A stretch of DNA of 64,000 nucleotides from Myxococcales bacterium (GTDB taxonomy: Bacteria > Myxococcota_C > UBA6777), in NCBI GenBank assembly GCA_020632975.1, contig JACKEL010000012.1, forward strand, positions 62,001-126,000, read 5' to 3'. The notes beneath the pieces were generated by a model that did not search any database, was not told the origin of the DNA, and was given only the letters and a program-made list of their open reading frames with translations. The number at the start of each line of letters is the position of its first letter. Within the stretch, counting starts at the first letter, position 1. The translations under genes were made by a program, and so were the position numbers. This document shows, piece after piece, positions 33,383 to 43,201 of the stretch.

Positions 33383-35686
33383 TTAGGCGTGGCGTCGGCG
33401 AAGGAAAAAGAGCAAGGTCAACAGCCAAAACAAAGGCATGGTGGGGGGGATCTGCGAAGACTGGCAAGTACAGCCCGCACCCGTAGGGGTGATCTGAGGC
33501 TTGCAAGCGGGGTCTTGTTTGCAGTCAGCATCGTTGCATCGTTGGTTGCATGGTGTTGCAGATGGTTGCGGCCAGCAAGCGCTGTTTTGGACGCATTGGT
33601 AACCACTGGGGCAAGCTGTGTTGTTGGTGCAGTTTTGCGAGCAGCGTGACTCACTGCCCACTTGTACGCAAAGGTCGCTTTGGCAGTCGCCGTGGTTTTG
33701 GCAGGACTCCCCAAGAGCTTTTTTAGAAGCTGAGCAGGGTAGGTCTTTCCCATCGCAGTCTTCGTCGATGTTGTTGCCGCAGATCTCTGTGGCGCCAGGG
33801 TGGACGTTGGGATCGTTGTCGTTGCAGTCCGGGCCCTTGCAACCGCTGCCTACGCCGTATCCATCGCCATCTTTGTCTTCGCAAGTCGCGCTGCAAGGGC
33901 GGTCGCCTCCCGCGCAGTCTTCGTCGATGCCATTGCCGCAGATGTCGGGTGCGCCAGGGTAGATGTCTTTGTTGTTGTCGTCACAATCGAATGGCTCGGG
34001 ACATCCGGCTTTTTGCGCAAAGTATCCGTCTTGGTCTTTGTCTTCGCAAGCGGGGGGGCAAGCAAGATCGCCGTCTTTGCAGTCTTCATCGACACCGTTA
34101 CCACAGATCTCCCGCGCGCCAGGATGGATCTTGGGGTCGTTATCGTTGCAGTCAGGGCCTTTACAGTCTTTCCCCACACCATACCCATCGCCGTCTTTGT
34201 CCACACAGTCGATCTTGGGTTCGACTTTGAGTTCTACGGTCAGTGCGGGACCAAAGCGTGTTCCGCTGACTTCGATCTTCCATGTGCTTTTGTAAGTGCC
34301 CGCAGTCGCGGGGGCAGTGAAGCTTCCTTGGAAAGCCTTGGTTTGTCCGGGCTTGATCTGATCTGCGGAACCCAACTCGATGCGAGAAAGGCCGAGGTCA
34401 TCGCCTCCTGTGCGTACAAGAGCGTAGCCACCCCCGCGAGACCAAGTCGTTGTTCCTGTATTTTCGAGGGTCCAGGTTTTTTTGGCTGTATCGCCTGTTG
34501 CCACGGTGATGGGGTTGGCGGTCTCTTGGGTGAGTTTTGCGTCATCGACGGGAGCGGCCGCAAGGTTCGCGATATCCGAACCTGTGTAATAGTGTTTGAC
34601 GATCTGGATGTAGGTCTTTCCACACTTGCCCATGGCTTGGGCGCCTCGCTGACAAAGACCGACGCGGTGACCATAGACACCCCAACAGGTACTGTTGCTT
34701 GGCTGTCCTTTGCAGATTACGCTACACGAATCGACCTTGTTCTCGATGCAATCGACCGATTGGAGATAAGGAAGGGCCGTGGAAGACCAACCCGCGTCTT
34801 TGTTGCTGCGGGTGCTTCCTCCGCAACTTGCGGCGAAGTAACCGCCCACCAAAGATGTCCCATACACCGCGACTTGCGAACGTGTTTCATCGACCGCCCG
34901 TGTGGTGGATGTGTACTGTGTGGTTCCCCAGACTTGGCACTTGGTGGTGATGCAGATGGATCTTTTTCCGCCTTGGGTGTAGTTGACGGTGTAGCTTCTG
35001 GCCGCGATGGCTTGGGCTTTTTGGGCCTCCAAAGGAAAAGAGGAGCCGATCTCTTTGGGCAACACGCCTCTTAGGTACTCTTCGAGCGCAAGCTTCATCT
35101 TGCCGTTGGGAGGGAGCGATGTGCCGCCGACTTGGTAGGTCGTGGTCGTGTTGTTTTCGATCTCAATCGTTGCAGGGACGGGGTATGTGGGCGCAAAAGG
35201 GATCGGGTCACCTTCGCGGGGGATCTCCATGGGAGGAGGTTGTTCTTGGTGCCGATGCTGGAGGGTTTCAGGCGCCCGAATCAGACGATCCGCTTCCACT
35301 AGGCGAGCCATCGGGGGCATCGCGACGAGCACTTGATGGTGATGCTTCGGGGAGAGATAAGCCTGTGTTGTCCCCATATAACCGGGAGCTTCCACGCGGA
35401 TGGAGTAGCTTGTTCGGTTGGGTGGTGTCAGAAGAAAGCGGCCTGTTTGGTCGGTCAGACCGATGCGGGCGACGCCTTCGATGAAAAGGCGCGCCCCTGC
35501 GATGGGTTGGCGCGTAAGGATATCGATGACTTGTACGCTCGTGGCTATGGGAGAAAGCGACGATTGGGGGAGCGTTTCTAAGGGGGGTGAGGGTTGGAAC
35601 TGTGGCGTCCCAGCGCTCAGGAGGAGCGCAAAACAAGCGCCCGCCAACCAAAGAAGGCGGTTTATCTGACGAGATCTTTTGTGCAT
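33383..35686 (-). CDS. SpoIID-domain surface protein with MopE repeats and MYXO-CTERM-like tail
   Basis: 767 residues from ATG 35686 (AAGGAAG 7 nt upstream). In order: signal segment (about 8-26); a carboxypeptidase-regulatory-like beta domain (about 50-125); a SpoIID/LytB-type domain (about 195-385, with LEEYLRGVLPKEIGSSFPLEA and AQAIAARSYTV), which in spores is a peptidoglycan lytic transglycosylase; an NBR1-like Ig domain (about 395-490); three MopE-type Ca/metal-binding repeats (about 495-645, each with DxDxDGY...DCNDNDP or variant...ICGNxxDEDC); a Cys-rich segment; and a C-terminus with TCQ, a membrane helix and RRRHA, the MYXO-CTERM layout. It is predicted to act on the cell wall from the surface. 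Confidence 0.88.
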   Translation of the reverse strand: MHKRSRQINRLLWLAGACFALLLSAGTPQFQPSPPLETLPQSSLSPIATSVQVIDILTRQPIAGARLFIEGVARIGLTDQTGRFLLTPPNRTSYSIRVEAPGYMGTTQAYLSPKHHHQVLVAMPPMARLVEADRLIRAPETLQHRHQEQPPPMEIPREGDPIPFAPTYPVPATIEIENNTTTTYQVGGTSLPPNGKMKLALEEYLRGVLPKEIGSSFPLEAQKAQAIAARSYTVNYTQGGKRSICITTKCQVWGTTQYTSTTRAVDETRSQVAVYGTSLVGGYFAASCGGSTRSNKDAGWSSTALPYLQSVDCIENKVDSCSVICKGQPSNSTCWGVYGHRVGLCQRGAQAMGKCGKTYIQIVKHYYTGSDIANLAAAPVDDAKLTQETANPITVATGDTAKKTWTLENTGTTTWSRGGGYALVRTGGDDLGLSRIELGSADQIKPGQTKAFQGSFTAPATAGTYKSTWKIEVSGTRFGPALTVELKVEPKIDCVDKDGDGYGVGKDCKGPDCNDNDPKIHPGAREICGNGVDEDCKDGDLACPPACEDKDQDGYFAQKAGCPEPFDCDDNNKDIYPGAPDICGNGIDEDCAGGDRPCSATCEDKDGDGYGVGSGCKGPDCNDNDPNVHPGATEICGNNIDEDCDGKDLPCSASKKALGESCQNHGDCQSDLCVQVGSESRCSQNCTNNTACPSGYQCVQNSACWPQPSATPCNQRCNDADCKQDPACKPQITPTGAGCTCQSSQIPPTMPLFWLLTLLFFLRRRHA

Positions 35687-36072
35687 CGCGATACTTCCTT
35701 TTATCTCGGGAGGTTTGATCCTCACCATCCTATCGAGATGATGCTTCTCTTTGAGGGAGGACATCTAAAGATGCAACCTCCCAAGATTTCTTTCTTTTTT
35801 GTGTTATACCACGATCTCCTCCGCGGATGGGTAGCTTTTTCTTGGAAGCACGTTGTTTGAAGAAAGCGACCTTGCGAGGGAACATTTGTTTTGGGAGGGT
35901 GACTGTTTCCGCGAAGAAGCCGCTTGGGGGAACGGGTATTTTTTAGAAAAAAAAGAAAAAATAGATCCGAAAAAAACTCTATTCGTTGAAGAAAAAACCT
36001 TTCTATTTAAAGAATAGCGTTCCTTGTCCATTGATTTTTTCATAGACAAAAGATTTACGATGGGGTTTTACG
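35687..36072. other. Divergent intergenic region, no gene seen
   Basis: 386 nt between the SpoIID-domain gene (minus) and a secreted-protein gene (plus). AT-rich to the right, with poly-A runs near 35945-35975. It must carry both promoters. I see no convincing hairpin, repeat or reading frame. Confidence 0.6.
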
Positions 36073-36762
36073 ATGAAAAAAAGGTCATTGGTTTTTTTGT
36101 TTTTGTGGATAGGATTCCTCTTGCCGCATGGGTGGGCAGAAGCTTTCGACCTAGATTCCAAGTGGCCAAAAGATCCGAACCATCGAGTCCTTTCTTTTTC
36201 AGATACCGCTGCGATGTCGAGCTGTCCGGGCGAATCGCTTCTTTTTTTGGGGGACGGTCGTGTGCTTGTTTCTGACAATCGGAGTTGGTGCCAGCGCACG
36301 AATCACAAAGTAATGTCCGCGACCTACGAGCTTCGGTTTCCTGTGGCTCTATTGAAAAAGCTTGTTCACAAGATCCTGGTTGAAAAAAGTTTTTTCTCTA
36401 TCACTTCACAGGATATCCGCAAAGCGGTCTCTCATCGCGTCGCAGACGGTCACGCGAGGCGGTTGGCCATCTCTTTGGTTGGTGTGAAACACAATGTCTA
36501 CACAAACAACCTCTCACCGAGGGCTTATAAGAGGACGCCTAAAGTGTTGGATATGTTGGTGATTTATAAAGTGCTGGAAAGGCTTCATCAGCATGTCGTT
36601 CGTGCGTGTCGCCGAGGAGAAAGAGCTTGCCAGCGCTGTCTTTATCGACGAACAAACAAAGATAACGCGTCTCTCTTTGATCGAAAAAGCTGGAAGAAGC
36701 GTTGTTCTCGGGTGGGGCGTCAGAGAGACAATGCGAGACGCTATAAAAAGCGAGGTCTCTGA
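36073..36762 (+). CDS. Secreted protein of unknown function
   Basis: 229 residues with a clear signal peptide (MKKRSLVFLFLWIGFLLPHGWA, cleavage near AEA). The mature chain is basic, especially the last 60 residues, which contain CRRGERACQRC and end RRYKKRGL. Four or five Cys suggest disulfides. Codon use and AT content differ from the GC-richer neighbours, a weak sign of transfer. Its stop is 3 nt from that of the convergent oxidoreductase gene. No family recognised. Confidence 0.7.
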   Translation: MKKRSLVFLFLWIGFLLPHGWAEAFDLDSKWPKDPNHRVLSFSDTAAMSSCPGESLLFLGDGRVLVSDNRSWCQRTNHKVMSATYELRFPVALLKKLVHKILVEKSFFSITSQDIRKAVSHRVADGHARRLAISLVGVKHNVYTNNLSPRAYKRTPKVLDMLVIYKVLERLHQHVVRACRRGERACQRCLYRRTNKDNASLFDRKSWKKRCSRVGRQRDNARRYKKRGL

Positions 36763-36765
36763 GGA

Positions 36766-37401
36766 TCAGTGATTGCGTAAGAAGAGAGCTTGTTGGTGGT
36801 GGGCAGGGCGTTCGAGTTCTTGGAGAAGCCACGTCGCGATGGCATGGCGAGAGATTTGAGAGAGCAATCCCACCCGTATATCGGGCCCTACCGTGATCTG
36901 TGAAGGGGACTTGTCTGTGAGTCGTGGGGGCTTTAGCAAGAGCCAGTCGAGGGAGCTTTGTCGGATGCGTTCTTCTTGTTGCAGTCGATCTTGTGCAGCT
37001 TCGGGGGCTGAGCGCTTCCACATCTTTTCCATCCACCGCATGGGTAGGGTACGATTGGCGTTGTAGCGGGGTCCTCCAATCATGGCACCAGTCTGACAGT
37101 AAAAACGCGAGACGCCTTTTCGTTGTGCTGCGGCGATGATCTGCGCGGTGGCTTGGGCACAAAAGGCTTCTTTGTAGGGTGGGCGAGGTCCAAGAAAGCA
37201 GAGGATCGCATCGGTCCCATCGACGACTTGGTCGATGGCTTGGGCATCTTGAAAGTCACCATGGATGACTTTGAGATGGGGATGCGCCATGGAAAAAGAG
37301 CTTTGGGGGCGCACAAAAGCGTGGATGGTATGTTGTTGTAAAGCGTGTTGGAGGAAGCACATCCCAGTTGCACCACTTGCGCCGAAAACCGCGAGTTTCA
37401 T
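36766..37401 (-). CDS. NAD(P)-binding NmrA/SDR-like oxidoreductase
   Basis: 211 residues. MKLAVFGASGATGMCFLQHAL is the GxxGxxG Rossmann start of atypical short-chain dehydrogenases. HGDFQDAQAID and AILCFLGP follow as in NAD(P)H-binding epimerase/flavin-reductase-like proteins. It lacks the YxxxK pair of classical SDRs, so substrate and even catalysis are uncertain. ATG 37401 was chosen over 37428 because GGAGAG lies 7 nt upstream and the fold starts there. Confidence 0.85.
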   Translation of the reverse strand: MKLAVFGASGATGMCFLQHALQQHTIHAFVRPQSSFSMAHPHLKVIHGDFQDAQAIDQVVDGTDAILCFLGPRPPYKEAFCAQATAQIIAAAQRKGVSRFYCQTGAMIGGPRYNANRTLPMRWMEKMWKRSAPEAAQDRLQQEERIRQSSLDWLLLKPPRLTDKSPSQITVGPDIRVGLLSQISRHAIATWLLQELERPAHHQQALFLRNH

Positions 37402-37548
37402 CGAGTTCTCTCCATACGAAGATCGCATCCCACCAAAGAAGATGGAACACGGGTATCTTGGAAAAGGCGTGCGGAAAGACCCCCGTGTATCGGGGATCTT
37501 GCGTCTTATGTGTGGGGATGATGTAGAGAAGAGAGATGAGGGGAAAGA

Positions 37549-39822
37549 TTAGGAAGCAGCGTTGGCTTTGCGGAGGATGTTGAGTGCGGAGCCAGCTTTG
37601 AACCACTCGATTTGCTCAGCATCCATGGAGTGCTTGAGTTCGACTTCGTCTGTGGAGCCATCGGGATGGGTGATGGTCGCTTTCACAGTGCTGCCGGGAG
37701 CGAGTGTATCGAGACCGTGGATGCTCACGCGATCTTTGACATCCGTGATCTTTTCGTAGTCGCTGGAGTTTACGAAGGTCAAGGGAAGAACGCCTTGCTT
37801 CTTGAGGTTGGTTTCAGCGATACGAGCGAACGAACGAGCGATCGCTGCGCTGATACCGAGGAAGCGGGGGGAGAGAGCAGCGTGCTCACGGGAAGAACCT
37901 TCACCGTAGTTTTCGTCGCCGATCATCACCCAACCTTGGCCGCGTGCTTTGTAGTCACGAGCGATGGTTGCGAGGGTTGCTTCTTCGCCAGTGAAGACGT
38001 TGATACCGTGTCCAACTTTCTCAGAGAAGACGTTGGTTGCACCAAGGCAGAAGTTATCGCTGATCTTGTCGAGGTGACCGCGATATTTGAGCCAGGGACC
38101 AGCGGGGGAGATGTGGTCGGTGGTGAGTTTGCCTTTGGCTTTGAGGATCACAACTTGATCAACAAAGTCTTTGCCATCCCACTCGTTGAAGGGAGCGAGG
38201 AGTTGGAGGCGTTCGCTGGTGGGGGAAACCGCGACAGTGACGGCGCTTCCGTCAGCTGCGGGTGCTTCGTAACCAGCGTCTTCGGTGGTGAAACCTTGTG
38301 CGGGAAGTTCTTCACCAACGGGGGGTTGGAATTTGAATTCTGTCCCGGGGATGTTGTCTGTCACAGGGTTGAAGGTCATGGAGCCAGCAAACGCCATCGC
38401 GGTGACGAGTTCGGGGCTACCGATGAATGCGTAAGTTTGGGGGTTACCGTCGTTACGCGCGCTGAAGTTACGGTTGAAGGAAGTGATGATCGAGTTGCGA
38501 TCACCTTTCTTCACATCTTGGCGATCCCACTGGCCGATACAGGGACCACAAGCGTTGGCGAGAACCTTACCACCGACAGCGGTGAGGGTTTCGAGCTGGC
38601 CATCGCGCTTGATGGTGTCATGGACTTGGTTGGAGCCGGGGGTGATCAAGAAGAAGCTCTTGACTTGGAGTCCAGCTTCTTGTGCTTGTTTCGCCAAGTG
38701 TGCGGAGCGGCTGATGTCTTCGTAAGAAGAGTTGGTGCAGCTACCGATGAGTGCGGCTTTCAAGTCTGTGGGGTAGTCTTCTTTGGCGACGTCTGCAGCC
38801 ATCTGGGAGATGGGGCGTGCAAGGTCGGGAGTGAAGGGGCCTACCACGTAGGGCTCAAGTTCAGAGAGGTTGATGTCGATGATGCGGTCGAAGTATTTGT
38901 CGGGATCTGCTTCGACTTCAGCGTCAGCAACGAGAAGTTCTTGGTACTGATCAGCAAGATCAGCGAGATCAGCACGGCTGGTCGCACGGAGGTAACCAGC
39001 ACTGCGATCGTCGTAGGGGAAGATCGAGGTGGTTGCGCCAACTTCAGCACCCATGTTGGTGATGGTGGCTTTACCCGTTCCGCTGATGGACTTGGTGCCA
39101 GGGCCGAAGTATTCGACGATGTGGTTGGTTCCACCCTTAACGGTGAGGATACCAGCGAGTTTGAGGATGACATCTTTGGGAGATGCCCAGCCATTGAGTT
39201 CGCCAGTCAAACGCACGCCGATCAATTTGGGCATACGGACGGTCCAGTCGAGGCCAGACATGACTTCGGATGCATCCGCGCCACCGACACCGATCGCGAT
39301 CATACCCATACCACCCGCGTTGGGAGTGTGGGAGTCGGTACCGATCATCATACCGCCGGGGAATGCGTAGTTTTCGAGCACAACTTGGTGGATGATCCCT
39401 GCGCCGGGTTTCCAGAAGCCCATGCCGTATTTGTTCGAGGTCGAACGAAGGAAGTCATACACTTCTTTGTTGACGTCTTTTGCGCTTGCGAGGTCGAGGT
39501 CCACGCCTTCACGAGCACGGATCAAGTGATCGCAGTGAACGGTGGTGGGGACGGCGACTTGGGGGCGTCCTGCGAGCATGAATTGAAGGATAGCCATCTG
39601 CGCGGTGGCGTCTTGGAGAGCAACGCGGTCTGGGTTGAGCAGAACGGTAGCTTTTCCGCGGGTCAGGTCTTGGTTTTCGGGGTCCGCCATGTGGCTGAAA
39701 AGGATCTTTTCAGCGAGCGTCAAACCACGGCCAAGACGGCGACGACCGATCTCAGTGGTTTGCTTCATTTTGTCATAGAGTTTTTTGACGCTAGCGGCTT
39801 GGCTTTCAATCTTCTGGCTCAT
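37549..39822 (-). CDS. acnA: Aconitate hydratase, mitochondrial-type
   Basis: Converts citrate to isocitrate in the TCA cycle. 757 residues, shorter than E. coli AcnA (about 890) and closer in length and motifs to the mitochondrial-type enzyme (TVHCDHLI, MMIGTDSHTPNAGGMGMIAIGVGGADA, TNMGAEVGATTSIFPYD). The 4Fe-4S cysteines are in GSCTNSS and ANACGPCIGQ. The swivel domain has GDENYGEGSSREHAAL. A 743-codon open frame runs antisense across the whole gene, a codon-bias shadow. The symbol acnA follows common usage; the exact subfamily would need a tree. Confidence 0.96.
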   Translation of the reverse strand: MSQKIESQAASVKKLYDKMKQTTEIGRRRLGRGLTLAEKILFSHMADPENQDLTRGKATVLLNPDRVALQDATAQMAILQFMLAGRPQVAVPTTVHCDHLIRAREGVDLDLASAKDVNKEVYDFLRSTSNKYGMGFWKPGAGIIHQVVLENYAFPGGMMIGTDSHTPNAGGMGMIAIGVGGADASEVMSGLDWTVRMPKLIGVRLTGELNGWASPKDVILKLAGILTVKGGTNHIVEYFGPGTKSISGTGKATITNMGAEVGATTSIFPYDDRSAGYLRATSRADLADLADQYQELLVADAEVEADPDKYFDRIIDINLSELEPYVVGPFTPDLARPISQMAADVAKEDYPTDLKAALIGSCTNSSYEDISRSAHLAKQAQEAGLQVKSFFLITPGSNQVHDTIKRDGQLETLTAVGGKVLANACGPCIGQWDRQDVKKGDRNSIITSFNRNFSARNDGNPQTYAFIGSPELVTAMAFAGSMTFNPVTDNIPGTEFKFQPPVGEELPAQGFTTEDAGYEAPAADGSAVTVAVSPTSERLQLLAPFNEWDGKDFVDQVVILKAKGKLTTDHISPAGPWLKYRGHLDKISDNFCLGATNVFSEKVGHGINVFTGEEATLATIARDYKARGQGWVMIGDENYGEGSSREHAALSPRFLGISAAIARSFARIAETNLKKQGVLPLTFVNSSDYEKITDVKDRVSIHGLDTLAPGSTVKATITHPDGSTDEVELKHSMDAEQIEWFKAGSALNILRKANAAS

Positions 39823-40042
39823 GCTCTCTCCTTCAAATTCTAGATGCAGTGGCCATATGCTCGCCCATAGTCTAATGAGCGCGTTCCTATTCTTTTTCTC
39901 GCCTTGTCGTGGGATAGGCGGGAGAAGTCTCTATTGAGCGCGAAAACTCTTACCGAATATGGGGGCACACGTCAAGGTCTCTTTTCAAGTTGTGCTACCA
40001 CACAAGCTCTGAAAAGGCATCTTTGGGGCGGATGTTGTGAGG

Positions 40043-40999
40043 TTATTGGATTTGTTCCATGGGGATCTTGTGTTTCTTGAGATCTTTTTGCAGGACACGC
40101 ACAACGATCGGATAGCGCTTAGAGTAACGTTGGTAAAGCGAGCGATACACCATGGCTGCGCGAGTGGGCTCGCCCGACTCGGCAAGACGGCGTGCGCGTT
40201 CGAGCGATGGATAGATATTGCGGAAGATCTTCATGTGTTTGCGTGCGCGTTCTTGCATGGGGCTGTCTGGGTTGGCTTTGATCCAACCTTTAAGAAGCCA
40301 CCACTTGCCGCTCAACTCATAGCTTTCATAACGCAACAACAAGATCTTCTGACGCGCATCTGCGACATGTAGTCCTTCTTGAAAACGTCGAACGAAGTTT
40401 TCGTAGCCTCGGATGGTGGGGTTCTTTTGCAGACGTGTCCACCAGATATCGCGGTGCTTGTCGATGGCTTGTTGGCGATAACGTCCCTTGGGGAAGTGCT
40501 TGAGGTAAGCCTCCAAGCCTCGGACGCTCGCGTAGCGAATCGCCTTACGAAAGAACTGATCTTCCACACGTTCTTTGGCTTCGCGAGCAAATTGCCCCTG
40601 TGGGAAACGCTGTAGAAAAGCGCGATAAGACTCCAATGTGTCGCGGTCTCGTGCACGTTGGTAGGCTTTGACCTCGATTTGGGTGCGCGCTTGGCGTCGA
40701 AACAGACCTTGAGGAAACTCACGCAGATAATTGCCGTAGCTTTCCTCGCTGTTGTCTTCTGATGCACGGCGGAAGGACAAGGTATCGAGGCGTTCTTCGG
40801 CTGCTTTTCGATCAGGGCTTTGGGGATTTTGCCGAATGAAGTCTTTGTAAGCGTCGATGTTGTCTTTGCGTCGGACTTCTGTGAAGGGGGAGGTGCAAGC
40901 AAACAAAGTGGTCAGGCTAAACAGCGCCCCCCACAACACACCTCGGCGCAAAAAAGATGACTTGGAGTTGCCAGGGCGGCAGATCTCATCACAATACAT
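40043..40999 (-). CDS. Lipoprotein with five helical repeats
   Basis: About 318 residues. A basic N-terminus and hydrophobic segment end in a lipobox LFAC (near residue 35). Then come about five tandem helical units of about 35 residues around SYxxFLxxFPxGxFxxxAxxR (for example SYRAFLQRFPQGQFAREA and GLEAYLKHFPKGRYRQQA). Such units resemble Sel1/TPR-like outer-membrane scaffolds. ATG 40999 was preferred to TTG 41011, which sits directly on the AAAGG. Function unknown. Confidence 0.78.
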   Translation of the reverse strand: MYCDEICRPGNSKSSFLRRGVLWGALFSLTTLFACTSPFTEVRRKDNIDAYKDFIRQNPQSPDRKAAEERLDTLSFRRASEDNSEESYGNYLREFPQGLFRRQARTQIEVKAYQRARDRDTLESYRAFLQRFPQGQFAREAKERVEDQFFRKAIRYASVRGLEAYLKHFPKGRYRQQAIDKHRDIWWTRLQKNPTIRGYENFVRRFQEGLHVADARQKILLLRYESYELSGKWWLLKGWIKANPDSPMQERARKHMKIFRNIYPSLERARRLAESGEPTRAAMVYRSLYQRYSKRYPIVVRVLQKDLKKHKIPMEQIQ

Positions 41000-41011
41000 G
41001 CTCTTGCTCAA

Positions 41012-41398
41012 CCTTTTATGTTCTCAAAGATCCACTCGTCACCGCAAGACCGATGTTCTTACTCTGGGTGCGAAGTTCTCTTCTTCTCTCCAAGGCTTTA
41101 ACAGATTTTGTGCCCCGACGCAAGCAAAGTGTCTTGTTGTGACACACGACCCTTCTATGAGTGTACGCCGTGGATAGGGAGAGCGTGGGGTTGACCTCAG
41201 ATCCGCCCTGCGTAAAAACATATCAAAGATGCGCGTTAGGACCTTTTTTGCTGTCCGAATGTTGAGGTGTTCAAACGAGTTGCTGCATATATGCAAATCA
41301 AGGAAATGCTTTTTCTTTTTCCTTTGTTAAGTTTGTATTTTATATCTGTGACATAGGAAAAAGACAGAAAGTCCTTGTTAGATGCGGTCAAATTAGTG
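41012..41398. other. Intergenic region, left part of the gap before HU
   Basis: About 640 nt lie between the repeat lipoprotein (minus) and the HU gene (plus). This left part must hold the lipoprotein promoter. I see no gene; small open frames here have no ribosome site. Confidence 0.5.
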
Positions 41399-41427
41399 TT
41401 GACACCCTTTACAATCCAGACTATACA
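41399..41427 (+). promoter_or_regulatory. Strong sigma-70-type promoter upstream of HU
   Basis: TTGACA (41399-41404), a 17-nt spacer and TATACA (41422-41427). The predicted start near 41434 gives a leader of about 220 nt before the HU start codon, with a hairpin CTTGTG/CACAAG inside. A long leader suggests post-transcriptional control, which is inference. Confidence 0.75.
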
Positions 41428-41655
41428 CCGAGATGTCTTTGACACGGGGCTGGTTTGAGGCTTGTGGCTCTGTGAAAAGCACAAGAAGGTTGGCGAAAAA
41501 GTAGTCTGCGATCTTCTGATCTTTGCGTTGTTTTGGTTTGTATTCTCCCATACAACAAGACAGAAGTTTTGATTTGGTCGAGACCATCGCATATCCCGAT
41601 GGAGGGATACTGCTTGATGGGTCTTTATTCTTATATCGCGAGAGGAGAGAGTCTG

Positions 41656-41937
41656 ATGACGAAAGCTGAGTTGATCGACAAAGTGATCGGTGATGTGGGT
41701 TCTGACAAGCTGACCAAAAAACTGACCGAAGAGTTGATCGAAGCAACCTTCGAAGCGATGAAAGATGCACTTCTCAAAGAAGGTCGTTTTTCTTACCCCA
41801 GCTTCGGCACCTTCACTGTGAAAGAGCGCGCAACTCGTAAAGGCCGTAACCCCCAAACTGGCCAAGAAATCGAGATCCCTGCATCGAAAACAGTGTCTTT
41901 CAAGCCTGCTCCCAAGTTCAAAGAAAGCCTCAAGTAA
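41656..41937 (+). CDS. hup: DNA-binding protein HU
   Basis: 93 residues, the normal HU length. MTKAELIDKVIGDVG, FSYPSFGTFTVKERATRKGRNPQTGQEIEIPASKTVSFKPAPKFKE is cut here into its two parts: the GTFxVxxRxxRxGRNPxTG arm and the IPAxKxVxFKPxxxFK C-terminal signature. It wraps and bends DNA as a dimer. ATG 41656 follows GAGGAGAG; the upstream open frame is the leader. Confidence 0.96.
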   Translation: MTKAELIDKVIGDVGSDKLTKKLTEELIEATFEAMKDALLKEGRFSYPSFGTFTVKERATRKGRNPQTGQEIEIPASKTVSFKPAPKFKESLK

Positions 41938-42397
41938 GCCTTTCTGGAACTCCCTTCTTTTTTCTGCCCTTCCTTCCCTACCAAAAGATCACACAAATCC
42001 TCCTCCTTTGTCTTGTTTCGGATGCCTTTTCTCAAAAGGTTTTTTCTTTGAGAGAAAGCCTTGCTTTTCTAGGCGTTTGTCTACCCCAAACACGATAGAT
42101 GTTCTTTCTTGGGAGATCTCTTCTCCAATATCTATTCCTGATATGCGAAAAATGCCTTTGCTATGGATGATTTATGCCTTTTGTGATGACTCCTGAAAGA
42201 GATTTCACACGGATTTCATGGGTTGTTCTGTGGCTGCTCACGGTTTGGTGCGAGATCGTATTGCGGAAACGAGGGAGCGTTGCGCATCAGGAGGAGAAGG
42301 CATCGCAGAAAAATAGACGCCCCTTTTTGGCTCTGGCACAACAAGACATGTGAGGCAGGGATGCCTCGGCGGTATGTATGTCGAGAAGGAGGCGGAT
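41938..42397. other. Intergenic region after HU, no gene seen
   Basis: 460 nt. The first part is pyrimidine-rich with short T-runs (CTTCTTTTTTC near 41955) but no clear hairpin terminator. The right end holds the ribosome site AAGGAGG (about 42387-42393) of the next gene. Overlapping open frames on both strands are short and unsupported. Confidence 0.5.
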
Positions 42398-42976
42398 ATG
42401 TTTGACGCACGTCTTGGTGGTTGGTTGGTTTTGGGGATCTTGTTGATGGCAGCGCAGGGACCTTGTTCGCCCATCTGTCCAGAGGGAGCGGTGGCAACAC
42501 AAGCTGGTTTGTGCATGGTGGAGTTGCGTCCTAGTCGTGGATGGCGAATCCTTCAAAATGGCGATGTTTCGGTTCGTTTGGCAGAGAAAGCCAATACAGA
42601 CAGTCGCGGTTTGTACGGATTTTGGTTGGTGGAGATGCCTGAGGAGCTTCGGGCTGAGTCGGGTGTCCAAGCCCAGTTGGGTGGGTGGAAGCTGGTGATC
42701 CGCCGCGATGGGGAGCAAAAACTTTTGGGGCAGATGATGTTGCGTTGGCGACTTCCCTATGGAGCGCGCCGCGTCTCGCGACAAGAAACCGTGGCTGTTG
42801 TGGCGCGTTGGATCAGCGGAAACCAGCGTCGTAGCAAGCAAATCTTTGGTCAATATGACCAACAAGCAGGCATTCTTCAAATAAAGTTGGATAAATGGGC
42901 ACCTGACATGCATCAAGTTGAATTAATCCCAGTACGACGGGATAAAAGAGCGGGCCGCGAGGTGGCAAGCCTTTAA
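42398..42976 (+). CDS. Exported protein of unknown function
   Basis: 192 residues. It begins MFDARLGGWLVLGILLMAA with a hydrophobic segment and CSPICP shortly after, so it is probably exported or lipid-anchored. The body is beta-rich with alternating charged residues. AAGGAGG lies 6 nt before ATG 42398. No family recognised; it stands alone between HU and the small lipoprotein. Confidence 0.7.
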   Translation: MFDARLGGWLVLGILLMAAQGPCSPICPEGAVATQAGLCMVELRPSRGWRILQNGDVSVRLAEKANTDSRGLYGFWLVEMPEELRAESGVQAQLGGWKLVIRRDGEQKLLGQMMLRWRLPYGARRVSRQETVAVVARWISGNQRRSKQIFGQYDQQAGILQIKLDKWAPDMHQVELIPVRRDKRAGREVASL

Positions 42977-43201
42977 GGTGACAAATTTGACTTGTTTTTC
43001 TTGAAATGATGAATAATATCTTGTCGGCACATCGACGGCTGTTCAAAGATTGCACAAGAAGACGTTGTTTTGTGAACGAGATGTAAACCAAAACGTGAAA
43101 CGTTGAATCAAAAGCGAATAAGGCCGTCCAAGCCCACATATGTTGTCATCCACCCGTATCTGAGCGGGTGAGTCTTGAAAAGCGTGAGAAGGAGAAAAGT
43201 A

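Noticed and set aside
37612..39843. 743-codon plus-strand frame opposite the aconitase gene
   Set aside because: It is antisense to a gene with complete aconitase motifs, has no domain, and its existence follows from the codon bias of the real gene.
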